A stretch of DNA of 64,000 bases from Candidatus Hecatella orcuttiae (GCA_002011035.2 MTLY02000003.1:427194-491193); one strand, 5' to 3'. Shown: positions 32,917 through 41,055, numbered from the stretch's first letter. The notes: generated by a model from the letters alone, not told the origin. Numbers and translations: made by a program.

Positions 32917-34188
32917 ATGGAAATCTGCGCGGTGAGTCAGTCTTTCTATCCCTACGCAGGAGGTGTCTCCTACTACCTTCTGTGGTTAGGCCGGAAACTG
33001 CGGAAGCAGGGGCATAAGCTCTACGTCGTTCACCTTCGCCCCTTGAAAGCTCCGGCCAAAGACGTGGTGGAAGACATCAAAGTTTACAGGGTTCCGGAAA
33101 CCTCTTTAGACCCGCGGATTGTTTCCGGGTACACTCGGTTTAAAGAACTGATCCTGAAAGTTTTCCACGGTGAAGAAAGCTCTGAAGAGAAGCTGATAAA
33201 CAAGCATCTTTACGGGTTCAACGAGTATTTCGCCATCAACAAAATGTTCGCCGATAAGATCAGCGAGCTTTATGATGAAACCGGATTCGACCTTCTTCAC
33301 GTGCACGATTTTCAAGTCCTCCTGATGGGGTCTATGCTCCGGGAGCTGAAAATCCCCAAAGTATTCACTTGGCATATTCCCTTCACCGAGGAGGTTCCGA
33401 AAAGATGGCGGGAGTTTATCGTTCAACACATGCAAGAATACGATCGCGTAGTCTTGTCGACCCGGGTCTACGTGTCCACAGCCCTTCAAAGCGGCCTCAG
33501 TTGGGATAAAGTCCGATGCATCTACCCTTTCGTCGCCGTGGAAAAAGTAAAGGTCAGCCGCTTCCGCAAAAAATACGGGCTAAGTCGGGAGGAAAAAATC
33601 ATCCTCTGCGTGGCCAGGATCGACCAGTTTAAGGGTCAAGATATCCTGATAAAAGCTTTGCCTCGCATCTTGGAAAAAGAGCCCCATGTGAGATGCGTCT
33701 TTGTGGGGAACGGGTCCATGACCAAGGATGTCCTTAAAGCCAGCGAAAAAAAGCAGTATGAGGAGCGCTTGAAAAGCCTCATACATGAAATGAATCTGAA
33801 AGATCACGTGATATTCACCGGCCACATTTCCAGAAGCGACCTCATGCAAGCCTATAAAGCATGCGACGTCGTTGTTCTCCCCTCCATCATGGAAGGTTTC
33901 GGCTTAGCGATAACTGAAGGCATGGCCTTCGGTAAACCCGTCATCGGCTCGGCTGTGGGGGGAATAAAAAGCCAAATATGGCCTGGAGTCAACGGATACC
34001 TGGTTGAAGCAGGCAACGTCACCCAGCTGGCTGAGGCCTTGGTGAAGGTTCTGTCGGATAAAGAGCTTAAGGAAAAGCTGGGAAGGAGAGCGAGAGAAAT
34101 CTATGAGAGAAACTACAGCGTAGCCAGAGGTGTAAAAGACAACATAGAGCTTTACGAAGATATCCTAGGCTACAACTGGAAAAAATAG
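32917..34188 (+). CDS. GT4 family glycosyltransferase
   Basis: GT-B glycosyltransferase of 423 residues. It has an N-terminal YAGGVSYYL loop, LLHVHDFQVLLMG, TWHIPF, LCVARIDQFKGQDILIKA, and E-x7-E (EGFGLAITEGMAFGKPVIG) for the sugar nucleotide. The HDFQ and TWHI segments recall trehalose-forming TreT-type GT4 enzymes, and a trehalose-6-phosphatase-like gene lies 2.2 kb away, but the match is weak. ATG 32917 has GGAGGGTAAGGAG upstream. Its 3' end overlaps the coiled-coil gene by 19 bp (convergent). Gap 32731-32916 shows only an AT-rich stretch. Confidence 0.88.
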   Translation: MEICAVSQSFYPYAGGVSYYLLWLGRKLRKQGHKLYVVHLRPLKAPAKDVVEDIKVYRVPETSLDPRIVSGYTRFKELILKVFHGEESSEEKLINKHLYGFNEYFAINKMFADKISELYDETGFDLLHVHDFQVLLMGSMLRELKIPKVFTWHIPFTEEVPKRWREFIVQHMQEYDRVVLSTRVYVSTALQSGLSWDKVRCIYPFVAVEKVKVSRFRKKYGLSREEKIILCVARIDQFKGQDILIKALPRILEKEPHVRCVFVGNGSMTKDVLKASEKKQYEERLKSLIHEMNLKDHVIFTGHISRSDLMQAYKACDVVVLPSIMEGFGLAITEGMAFGKPVIGSAVGGIKSQIWPGVNGYLVEAGNVTQLAEALVKVLSDKELKEKLGRRAREIYERNYSVARGVKDNIELYEDILGYNWKK

Positions 34189-36146
34189 TCAGGCCTCAAG
34201 CCTTGACTAAGATACGGGGTAAACGCCATCTTAACCTGTTGAGCTTGACTGTTGGAAATCAGTCTCGCTGAAGACAGTCGGTCTAATCCCTCGTAAAGAA
34301 CTCTCAGGGTTTCGCTATCCTTGACAAGGTCGACGACGGAGCTGCTTTCTCTAACTTCAAAAGAAAGGGTGCCATCGCACTTTAAGGCCTCCAGCAGCTT
34401 CGCCCCCAAAATTTTCTCAAAGCCGACGTTTGCGGGCTTCAAAACAATTCTTTTTCTACCTAAGGCTTCTTTTACAGTTTCCCCGATCATAGGCGGATAG
34501 ATCTTCTCAGAAATCCCCTCCGAAGTTTCGTAGCAAACATGGTAGAAGGGAATCTGAAGAACTGTTGTTTCAGCAACCTTCATTCCCTTGGTGGTTATCA
34601 CGTATTTCTGAAGGCTGTCAATGAAGGCTGTTTGGCTTTCTATCAAACAGTCAATTTGTTTTCTTATTTCCTCCGTCCTTTTTTTCATTTCATAGATGGT
34701 CTTCTGTTCAACCCTGATTTTTTTCCTCATCTCAGCCTTAAGGAAAGGCACTTTTGCTTGAAGGTCTTTAACCTGCGAGCGGTAGTGTTTCTCAATTTTT
34801 TGATGTTCTTCTTCCGCCCGTATTCGAGTATCCTCCATCTCCCTAGGGAGGGACGCTAAGTGAGCTCTTTTCTCTTTCTCCAACTCCTCGAGCTCAACAA
34901 TCTTCTCCTTCAGGTCGTATATTCTCCGCTCAATCTCACTTATGCTGGATTGAACCTTCTGCCGTGTTTCCTCTTTTTTTCGAGTTTCCTGACGGATTTC
35001 AAGGATCTTTTGGTTTAATTCCCCCATTTCTTGCTCTATTTTTTTCAACGGCTTTCTTATCTCTTCCTCCCTCTTACCGCCCTTGTGGGTTTCCACTAGA
35101 CCTTGAAGCTTTGAGTATTCCATTTTCAGGTCACTAAGCCGCATCGTGAGGGTGTGCAACTGCGTGGATAAGACATCTTGCTGGCTAAGGGTTTTCTTAA
35201 GTTCCCTTTCAAGTCTTTCCTTTTGAGGCTTCAGTTCAGATAAAATTCTACTGTATTCTTCTCTTTTTTGTTTTAATTCCCTGATTTCCCCCTCCAATTT
35301 ATAGGAGTCTTTTTCCATCATGTCGAGGGTTGAAATTAAAGTTTTTTCAACCTCAGTAACCTGAGACTGGTATTTATCGTATAGCTTAGCCAGCTTAGTT
35401 TCAACCGTCTTACTTTCTTTCTCTATGGAGGGGAGAAACTCCGACTCGATTTCCTTGATTCTCTCGATCTGACGTAGACTCCAGTGGTAGGTTTGATGCA
35501 CTAAAAGGTCTTTGGCGGAGGTAAGTTTCTTGATACCCTCAGATGCATCCGCGTACATTCTCGTGAAAATGTTGAAAATCTCCTCCACCTGTTCCCAGGA
35601 TACTCTGGGAGGTAGGGATACAGCTTTTGCAATTTCCTCCCTTCGAAAATGGGCCATGCAGGGTTGGAGGTCGTAGACGAAGCTTTCATGGGGGACAAGC
35701 CCTGAAACGGCGAAGGATCTGGATCCCCTAAAACATGCAAAGGTAACTTGGTGTTTTCTCAGGCTTGCCAAATAATCTTCCGCGGAGTTAACCTCTTTGA
35801 TATCGTTGAGGAAACTGTCTACGTCTGGCAGTTCATCGTAGTCTATGATGCTGTGGAAGATTCCCAGCCCTTCAATGATCAGGCATGTTTCATCTTTCCA
35901 AGGCTTAGCCCAGAGAGGATAGAAAATCTTGGTGACGCTCAGATTTTTAACAGTTTTAGAGTGTTTTTTCCCAATTTTCTCTTTGAACTTTTCAATTAAT
36001 GGCCGTTCCCCATCTATTCCCAGCCATTCATACCATATTCTCAAAAAAAGAAAGGCTATTTCAACTTCTTTTGAAGCCTCTTTTTTCTGTCCTTTCTCCG
36101 TAACTTCGAAGGCGTAAGGGAAAACTAGAGGCTCAAGTTCCTCCAA
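34170..36146 (-). CDS. Large uncharacterised coiled-coil protein
   Basis: 658 residues in three parts: an N-terminal globular domain (1-205) with FLRIWYEWLGIDGERP, a Trp-rich LWAKPW and an IIEGLGIFHSIIDYDELPD segment; a central coiled coil (about 215-500) of Lys/Glu/Gln heptads; and a C-terminal globular domain (505-658) with FYHVCYETSEG and EKIYPPMIGETV. No ATPase, nuclease or membrane motif is present, so it is not an SMC/Rad50 protein. TTG 36146 has no usable Shine-Dalgarno, but a TATA-like box about 29 nt upstream suggests a leaderless mRNA. Function unknown; a structural or scaffold role is plausible. Confidence 0.72.
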   Translation of the reverse strand: MEELEPLVFPYAFEVTEKGQKKEASKEVEIAFLFLRIWYEWLGIDGERPLIEKFKEKIGKKHSKTVKNLSVTKIFYPLWAKPWKDETCLIIEGLGIFHSIIDYDELPDVDSFLNDIKEVNSAEDYLASLRKHQVTFACFRGSRSFAVSGLVPHESFVYDLQPCMAHFRREEIAKAVSLPPRVSWEQVEEIFNIFTRMYADASEGIKKLTSAKDLLVHQTYHWSLRQIERIKEIESEFLPSIEKESKTVETKLAKLYDKYQSQVTEVEKTLISTLDMMEKDSYKLEGEIRELKQKREEYSRILSELKPQKERLERELKKTLSQQDVLSTQLHTLTMRLSDLKMEYSKLQGLVETHKGGKREEEIRKPLKKIEQEMGELNQKILEIRQETRKKEETRQKVQSSISEIERRIYDLKEKIVELEELEKEKRAHLASLPREMEDTRIRAEEEHQKIEKHYRSQVKDLQAKVPFLKAEMRKKIRVEQKTIYEMKKRTEEIRKQIDCLIESQTAFIDSLQKYVITTKGMKVAETTVLQIPFYHVCYETSEGISEKIYPPMIGETVKEALGRKRIVLKPANVGFEKILGAKLLEALKCDGTLSFEVRESSSVVDLVKDSETLRVLYEGLDRLSSARLISNSQAQQVKMAFTPYLSQGLRPDYFFQL

Positions 36147-36170
36147 ATTTTTATAGGCTCCTTTGAATCG

Positions 36171-36180
36171 GTTTAAATCA
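36171..36180 (-). promoter_or_regulatory. TATA-like box for the coiled-coil gene
   Basis: Reverse-strand TGATTTAAAC is centred about 29 nt before TTG 36146, matching a leaderless start. Confidence 0.4.
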
Positions 36181-36234
36181 GCAAGATACCCTTAAGAGGA
36201 TCGATATTTTCACAATTAAACTTTGTTCACCTAA

Positions 36235-36285
36235 CGTTTTTTGAGGATTTTTCTTGACGCGTAAGCGTTGAAGCCCTCAAAAACG
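36235..36285 (+). repeat. Long two-tier hairpin with GTAA tetraloop
   Basis: CGTTTTTTGAGG (36235-36246) pairs with CCTCAAAAACG (36275-36285) over 11 bp with one bulged T. Inside it TTGACGC-GTAA-GCGTTGA (36254-36271) makes a second stem with two G-U pairs and a GNRA-type loop. The element sits between divergent genes and may be a small RNA or a DNA cruciform/operator. Confidence 0.5.
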
Positions 36286-36297
36286 GGTCTGCCAGAT

Positions 36298-36309
36298 AAT
36301 TTTTAAACC
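36298..36309 (+). promoter_or_regulatory. TATA-like box before otsB
   Basis: AATTTTTAAACC predicts a start near 36329 and a leader of about 50 nt before ATG 36381. Confidence 0.38.
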
Positions 36310-36380
36310 TACCGTCGATAAGAATCTCCCAGAGCTTAAAGCTTAAACGTACTTCTCCATATAGAGGACGCCTGATCCTC

Positions 36381-37148
36381 ATGCGGTATCTGTTCGCTCA
36401 TTGGCCGGATGTCGAGAAACTTATCAAAACCCGAGGAAGAGCAGTTATCCTGAGCGATTATGATGGCACTTTAACGCCTATAGTCGATAGGCCTGAACTG
36501 GCTTTGCTGCCGGAGAAGATGAGGAGGCTTCTCAACTCCTTAGCTCACCATCCCCACTTCACCCTCGCCATCATAACAGGCAGAGCCTTGGAGGACATCA
36601 AAAAATTGGTTGGCGTGAAAGGCGTATACTATGCGGGAAACCACGGCCTAGAAATAGAAGGCCCCGGCTTAACTCTCAGGCACCCCAGCGCATTGGCGGC
36701 AAGACCTGTCATCGCTCAAATCTGCCGGGAATTGAGGAGCCGGTTAAGCCGGGTGCCCGGGGTTATGGTGGAGGACAAAGGGCTAAGTGCCAGTCTCCAC
36801 TATCGCCTAGTTTCCCGAGAAAAAATCCCCTCCGTGAAAAGGGCTCTTCTCCAAGTAACCCGCGGTTTTGGGGAGGTCAAAATCACCGAGGGTAAAAAGG
36901 TATTTGAAATCAGGCCTGATGTGGCTTGGGATAAAGGGGCGGCTGTTCGCTGGCTTTTGAAGGCCATGAAAAACTCCGGCTTCCCCATTTACTTGGGAGA
37001 TGATCAAACGGATGAAGATGCCTTCAAAGCCTTAGACGATGGAGTTACAATCCTCGTGGCGGCTAGGAGAAGGCCTTCTAAGGCGAAGTTTTTTGTGCGA
37101 GGCGTTCCAGAAGTTCAAGAATTTTTCCGACGGCTAGCCGGTTTGTAG
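36381..37148 (+). CDS. otsB: Trehalose-6-phosphate phosphatase-like HAD hydrolase (OtsB)
   Basis: HAD superfamily phosphatase, 255 residues. It has the nucleophile motif DYDGTLTPI (about residue 27), motif II in IITGRAL, YYAGNHGLEIEG, and the C-terminal WDKGAAVRWLL and YLGDDQTDEDAF (motif IV), all as in OtsB. It would release trehalose from trehalose-6-phosphate. No trehalose-phosphate synthase of the OtsA family is adjacent; the GT4 enzyme at 32.9 kb is a possible partner. Related mannosyl- or glucosylglycerate phosphatases cannot be excluded, given the GpgS-like gene at 21.7 kb. The start is ATG 36381. Confidence 0.85.
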   Translation: MRYLFAHWPDVEKLIKTRGRAVILSDYDGTLTPIVDRPELALLPEKMRRLLNSLAHHPHFTLAIITGRALEDIKKLVGVKGVYYAGNHGLEIEGPGLTLRHPSALAARPVIAQICRELRSRLSRVPGVMVEDKGLSASLHYRLVSREKIPSVKRALLQVTRGFGEVKITEGKKVFEIRPDVAWDKGAAVRWLLKAMKNSGFPIYLGDDQTDEDAFKALDDGVTILVAARRRPSKAKFFVRGVPEVQEFFRRLAGL

Positions 37149-37168
37149 ATGAAAAAGGAGTCTTCAGC

Positions 37169-37402
37169 CTAAGCCTTCCATATTACGGTCATCGTCAGTG
37201 TGCTTTTTACGTTTTCCAGTTTTCTGATCTCCGCTATGCAATCTTTCAGTTCGTCGTCAGTTTCCGCTTCTATTTTCGCTATGAGGTCGTAGATGCCGTA
37301 GACGAAGTACACGTCTTTAACGCTTTTCAACTCAGTGACGGCTTTCGCAACTTCTTTCTCCGTGCCCGGTTCTACGTTTACCATGACAAAGGCTAAAACC
37401 AT
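37169..37402 (-). CDS. Stand-alone Lrp/AsnC ligand-binding (RAM) domain protein
   Basis: 77 residues forming only the alpha/beta RAM sandwich: AFVMVNVEPGTEKEVAKAV, SVKDVYFVYGIYDLIAKIEA and VKSTLTMTVIWKA. The DNA-binding helix-turn-helix of full Lrp proteins is absent. Such single-domain proteins bind amino acids or modulate full-length partners. ATG 37402 follows GGGGAG; the track's longer start adds an unconserved 13 residues. It is convergent with otsB and divergent from the MEMO gene, with two inverted repeats between them. Confidence 0.87.
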   Translation of the reverse strand: MVLAFVMVNVEPGTEKEVAKAVTELKSVKDVYFVYGIYDLIAKIEAETDDELKDCIAEIRKLENVKSTLTMTVIWKA

Positions 37403-37473
37403 GAGCTCCCCTTCTCTCAAAAAAAGAGGCAGCGGCCTCAATAAAACTTTTTTAAAGGCCTACTCCCCTCCAA

Positions 37474-37486
37474 CCGTTTTTAACGG
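37474..37486. promoter_or_regulatory. 13-bp 5-3-5 palindrome (candidate operator)
   Basis: CCGTT-TTT-AACGG, nested in a further CTCCA/TGGAG pair (37468-37495). The 5-3-5 layout with a central W3 matches the known architecture of Lrp/FFRP sites, although the adjacent Lrp protein lacks an HTH. Confidence 0.4.
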
Positions 37487-37526
37487 AATCTGGAGTCCTT
37501 CCCTTTAAAGAGCCGGTCTAAGTGTT

Positions 37527-37550
37527 ACCGCATCCCGCAAGGCATGCGGT
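37527..37550 (+). repeat. Perfect 7-bp hairpin followed by T-run
   Basis: ACCGCAT-N10-ATGCGGT, followed by TTTTTAAG. It looks like a terminator for a short upstream RNA, or an operator overlapping the MEMO TATA-like element GTTTTTAAG. Confidence 0.4.
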
Positions 37551-37593
37551 TTTTAAGGGCAAACTCCCTAATTCCAAATAGGTGGCTGGACTC

Positions 37594-38451
37594 TTGTCGA
37601 AGATAAGGCAGCCTTACAACGCAGGGTCATGGTATGCTGGGGGAGCCGCTTCCCTTAAGAAGCAGATTGAAAATGAATGTTTCCTCCACAGGCTGGGCCC
37701 GGGGAAAGTCCCGGAACTCTCTCGAGCTGGTTCTCGGAATGTTGTTGGACTCCTATGCCCGCATGCCGGCTATATGTATTCCGGCCCTATTGCGGCTCAT
37801 TCTTATTTTGCTCTAGCCGCTGACGGCCCGCCGGAAACAGTTGTCATCCTAGGGCCGAATCATACGGGGATGGGGAGCGCTGTTTCCCTCATGGTGGAGG
37901 GGGTTTGGAGAACTCCTTTGGGAGATGTCCCCGTAAACTCTTCGGCGGCGAAGGCTATTCAGAAGCGCTCGGCATACCTTGACATAGACGACAAAGCCCA
38001 CCTCTACGAGCACTCCATCGAGCTTCAGCTGCCTTTTCTCCAGTATTTTCTAGGCTCCAACTTTGATATGGTTCCCATATGCATGATGCTTCAAGACTTG
38101 GAGGTAGCTTTAGATGTGGGCAAAGCGGTGGCGGAGGCTTTGAAGGAAACCAACGCTCTAGTTATTGCCTCCAGCGACATGACCCACTACGAGCCTCAGA
38201 GTTCCGCTGAAAGAAAGGACAAAGTCGCCATCGAGGCGTTGAAAAAACTGAATGAAGAGGAGCTTTTCCAGACAGTCCACCGTTTGGGCATTTCCATGTG
38301 CGGCGTGGGGCCGACGGCGGCCATGCTGTGCGCGGCTAAACTTCTCGGAGCCAAAAAGGGGGTTCTCCTCAAATACGCCACGTCGGGAGATGTCACAGGA
38401 GACCTTTCAGCGGTGGTGGGCTACTGCTCCCTAGCCGCCCTCAAGACCTAA
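37594..38451 (+). CDS. MEMO1 family protein (AmmeMemoRadiSam system protein B)
   Basis: Conserved protein with the class III extradiol dioxygenase-like fold. It shows NAGSWYAG, PHAGYMYSGPIAAHSYF (His ligand), LGPNHTG (second His), EHSIELQLPFLQY and SSDMTHY, and ends near GDVTGDLSAVVGYCS. About 285 residues, full length. It may bind iron or copper; its role in archaea is unknown, though it co-occurs with AMMECR1 and a radical SAM enzyme, neither of which is in the window. GGTGG lies about 9 nt before TTG 37594; GTG 37582 is the alternative. It overlaps the IPP isomerase by 11 bp (convergent). Confidence 0.92.
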   Translation: MSKIRQPYNAGSWYAGGAASLKKQIENECFLHRLGPGKVPELSRAGSRNVVGLLCPHAGYMYSGPIAAHSYFALAADGPPETVVILGPNHTGMGSAVSLMVEGVWRTPLGDVPVNSSAAKAIQKRSAYLDIDDKAHLYEHSIELQLPFLQYFLGSNFDMVPICMMLQDLEVALDVGKAVAEALKETNALVIASSDMTHYEPQSSAERKDKVAIEALKKLNEEELFQTVHRLGISMCGVGPTAAMLCAAKLLGAKKGVLLKYATSGDVTGDLSAVVGYCSLAALKT

Positions 38452-39556
38452 CTGCTTCCCCCCTCTTCGCGTAGGCTTCTGGGTTAAAACCTCTAACCCT
38501 CAACCACTCCGCTGTTTTACCGGTAACCACCAAGGGCTTCATTGCAAGATCCATGACGGACTTTCCCCCTACCAAGAAGATGGCGATTTTCAACTCAGCG
38601 GTGAGAAGGTTTAACTCTTGGACAACCCTCTCTGAGCCCTTGACTGCCAGCTTGAGGAAAGGCCGTGCTATTCCTGAACATTGAGCCCCCAAGGCTAAGG
38701 TTTTGGCGATATCCATGCCGGTTCTGACACCTCCCGTGGCTATCACCGTCAAGTCCGTGGCTTTCCGCACCTCCACGAGGCTGACGACGGTGGGGATACC
38801 CCAGTCCCAAAAGGCTTGGCCGAGCCTCTGGTGTCGGATGTTTTTCATCTTCCTCGCCCTATGGTATTCGACGGCAGCCCAGCTGGTTCCTCCAGCTCCC
38901 CCTATCTCTATTCCCCGGACGCCTGATTCCTTCAGCTTCAAAGCTGTCTCCGCGGAGATGCCGGCCCCCGTTTCCTTGGCTATGATGGGTATATCGATGG
39001 ACTGGGAGAGCTCCTTGATCTTCTTCAGAACCCTTCGGAAGTCTGTCTGGCCCTCGGGCTGAACCGCCTCGTGGAGGGGGTTGAGATGTAAAGCTAGGGC
39101 GTCCGCTTCAATCATATCCACAGCCTTCAAGGCTTCGTTTACTCCATAGTCTTTCGCCAGCTGGGCGCAGCCTAGGTTGGCTATCAAAAAGGCGTGAGGT
39201 GCCTTCTGCCGAGCTATCTGGAAGGAGTAGGCTTTGGATGGGTCTTCAAGGGCAACCCTCTGGCTGCCTACCCCCATGGCTACCCCTGTCTTCTCCGCTG
39301 CTTCCGCCAAGGAGGCGTTTATCTTGGCAGCTTCCCTGGTTCCCCCCGTCATGGCGGAGATGAGAATGGGTGAAGAGAGCTTATGCCCGAAAAATTGGAC
39401 AGCTGTGTCCACGTCCTCCAGCCTCGCTTCAGGCGCGGCGTCATGGATCAGATGCACATCTTCCAAGCCTGTGGTTGTCGTTCGAGCTTGAACGTTCTCG
39501 GTGAGGCATATTCGAATGTGGTCGGTTTTCCTCTCCGCTGTTTTCTCTTCGACCAT
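38441..39556 (-). CDS. fni: Type 2 isopentenyl-diphosphate delta-isomerase
   Basis: FMN- and NAD(P)H-dependent isomerase interconverting IPP and DMAPP for archaeal isoprenoid lipids. It is a 371-residue TIM barrel with RKTDHIRICLTENVQ at the N-terminus, SAMTGGT, GVGSQRVAL, EIGGAGGTSWA and TGGVRTGMDIAK for FMN phosphate binding. ATG 39556 has GGATG 7 nt upstream and a TATA box about 42 nt upstream. Other mevalonate-pathway genes are not in the window. Confidence 0.96.
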   Translation of the reverse strand: MVEEKTAERKTDHIRICLTENVQARTTTTGLEDVHLIHDAAPEARLEDVDTAVQFFGHKLSSPILISAMTGGTREAAKINASLAEAAEKTGVAMGVGSQRVALEDPSKAYSFQIARQKAPHAFLIANLGCAQLAKDYGVNEALKAVDMIEADALALHLNPLHEAVQPEGQTDFRRVLKKIKELSQSIDIPIIAKETGAGISAETALKLKESGVRGIEIGGAGGTSWAAVEYHRARKMKNIRHQRLGQAFWDWGIPTVVSLVEVRKATDLTVIATGGVRTGMDIAKTLALGAQCSGIARPFLKLAVKGSERVVQELNLLTAELKIAIFLVGGKSVMDLAMKPLVVTGKTAEWLRVRGFNPEAYAKRGEAVRS

Positions 39557-39591
39557 TGTTCAGCATCCTTCTTTTTGTTAAGCTGTATAGG

Positions 39592-39603
39592 CCTATAAAA
39601 TGC
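39592..39603 (-). promoter_or_regulatory. TATA box for fni within a palindrome
   Basis: Reverse-strand GCATTTTATAGG predicts a start near 39572. The box overlaps a perfect 12-bp palindrome TATAGGCCTATA (39586-39597), a possible repressor site. Confidence 0.45.
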
Positions 39604-39652
39604 TGAAGGGTGTTAGTTTGACAGTATCCCCCGGGGAGGTTATTAAAATTAA

Positions 39653-39696
39653 CCCTGAAAGAAAATAAACCGATTTTTGTAAAAGCTTTTTCAGGG
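39653..39696. repeat. Inverted repeat upstream of thiC
   Basis: CCCTGAAA (39653-39660) and TTTCAGGG (39689-39696), 28-nt loop. No TPP-riboswitch core sequence was seen. A TATA-like CATTTTAAATAGG (39714-39726) lies between this repeat and the thiC start, flanked by CTCCT/AGGAG. Confidence 0.38.
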
Positions 39697-39765
39697 CGGC
39701 TGTTTTCCTCCTCATTTTAAATAGGAGAACTTTTCTTTCAAAAGAGTCGGCTGCAGGGATGAGCG

Positions 39766-41016
39766 GTGAAGACGCTGCTTGAGCAGGCAAGAGAGGGCCT
39801 CATCACCGAGGCCATGAAGGCTGTTGCGAAATCTGAGAGAGTTTCAGAGAAGTTCATTCGGGAAGGCGTTGCGGAAGGTAGGATTGTGATTCTGCAGCGC
39901 CCTGGTTTTTCACCCTTGGGGATTGGAAAAGGGCTGCGCACTAAGGTGAACGCCAACATAGGCTCATCTTCCGACGCTGTGGATGAGGAAAAAGAGATAG
40001 AGAAAGCCCGGGTTGCGGAAAAATACGGAGCCCATACCATTTCGGATTTATCCATGGGAGGAAACCTCGCCTACCTAAGGGTGAAGATCCTTGAAGCGAC
40101 CACCGTTCCCGTCTCCTCCGTCCCCATCTATCAGGCTTTGAGCGAATGCAGAAGCTTTGAAAAGATGAGCCTTTCTAAGATTCTAAAAGTCCTCCGAAGG
40201 GATGTATACCAAGGCATAAGCTCCATCGTCATCCACCCCGGTTTCACCTTGGAGACCTTGGAAAAGGTAAGGAAGAGAAAGCGCATCATGGGGATTGTTT
40301 CAAAGGGAGGCTCCTACACCGCCATGTGGATGCTTACCCACCGAAGGGAAAACCCCTTCTTAGAGGTCTTCGACGAGATTTTGGACATAGCCCACAGCCG
40401 TGATGTGGTGCTTTCCCTAGGAAACACTATGCGCTCCGGTTCAGTCTACGATGAGCTTGACGAGCCTCAAATGGACGAACTCCACATGAACACGGAGCTC
40501 GCGGAGAAAGCCAACGAGAGAGGAGTGCAGGTCATCATAGAAGGTCTAGGCGGGCACATCCCAGCCGGCAACATAGCCCCTTCAGTGGAAAAATTCAACA
40601 AAATAACAGGCCAACGCCCCCTCTACGTGGCAGGGCCTCTGCCAGTGGACGTGGCAGTGGGCTACGACCACATTGCAGCCTGTGTGGGAGGAGCCCTCGC
40701 CGCGGGAGCTGGGGCAGACTATCTCTGCTACATCACCCCAGCGGAACACCTCAACCTACCCACCGTGGAACAGGTCAAGGAGGGAGTCTTAGCCTGCAGG
40801 ATTGCAGCCCACATCGGGGACACCGTGAAATACGGCCTCTCCGAAGCCGATAGGAACATTGGCCTTCACAGAAGAAAACAGGACTGGGAAGGCCAGTTCT
40901 TCCACGCCTTAGACGGAGGGGAAAAGGGAAGGCAGATCCGCGGGGAAACCGTTATGTGTAAAATGTGCGGCCGATACTGTGCGCTGAAAATCATGGACCA
41001 ATATTTGGGAGGGTGA
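39766..41016 (+). CDS. thiC: Divergent ThiC-family enzyme (phosphomethylpyrimidine synthase or paralogue)
   Basis: Radical-SAM enzyme family that turns AIR into HMP-P for thiamine; paralogues (BzaF) make 5-hydroxybenzimidazole for cobamides. The core is clear: VNANIGSS, ISDLSMGGN, VSSVPIYQAL, IHPG, IVSKGGSYTAMW, GPLPVDVAVGYDHI, LCYITPAEHLNLP and IAAHIGDTVK. The cluster motif at the C-terminus is CKMCGRYC, a CX2CX3C spacing, where classic ThiC has CX2CX4C; EGLGGHIP replaces the usual EGPGHVP. Length 416. GTG 39766 follows GGGATGA. Thiamine synthesis is the first guess; cobamide lower-ligand synthesis cannot be excluded. Confidence 0.85.
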   Translation: MKTLLEQAREGLITEAMKAVAKSERVSEKFIREGVAEGRIVILQRPGFSPLGIGKGLRTKVNANIGSSSDAVDEEKEIEKARVAEKYGAHTISDLSMGGNLAYLRVKILEATTVPVSSVPIYQALSECRSFEKMSLSKILKVLRRDVYQGISSIVIHPGFTLETLEKVRKRKRIMGIVSKGGSYTAMWMLTHRRENPFLEVFDEILDIAHSRDVVLSLGNTMRSGSVYDELDEPQMDELHMNTELAEKANERGVQVIIEGLGGHIPAGNIAPSVEKFNKITGQRPLYVAGPLPVDVAVGYDHIAACVGGALAAGAGADYLCYITPAEHLNLPTVEQVKEGVLACRIAAHIGDTVKYGLSEADRNIGLHRRKQDWEGQFFHALDGGEKGRQIRGETVMCKMCGRYCALKIMDQYLGG

Positions 41017-41019
41017 AAC

Positions 41020-41055
41020 AGCCGCCTCTGGCAGCGGATTTCCGAGAAGGCGGCT
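41020..41055 (+). repeat. GC-rich hairpin after thiC
   Basis: AGCCGCCT (41020-41027) and AGGCGGCT (41048-41055), a perfect 8-bp stem with a 20-nt loop, beginning 4 nt after the thiC stop. It could end the thiC message or stabilise it. Confidence 0.4.
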
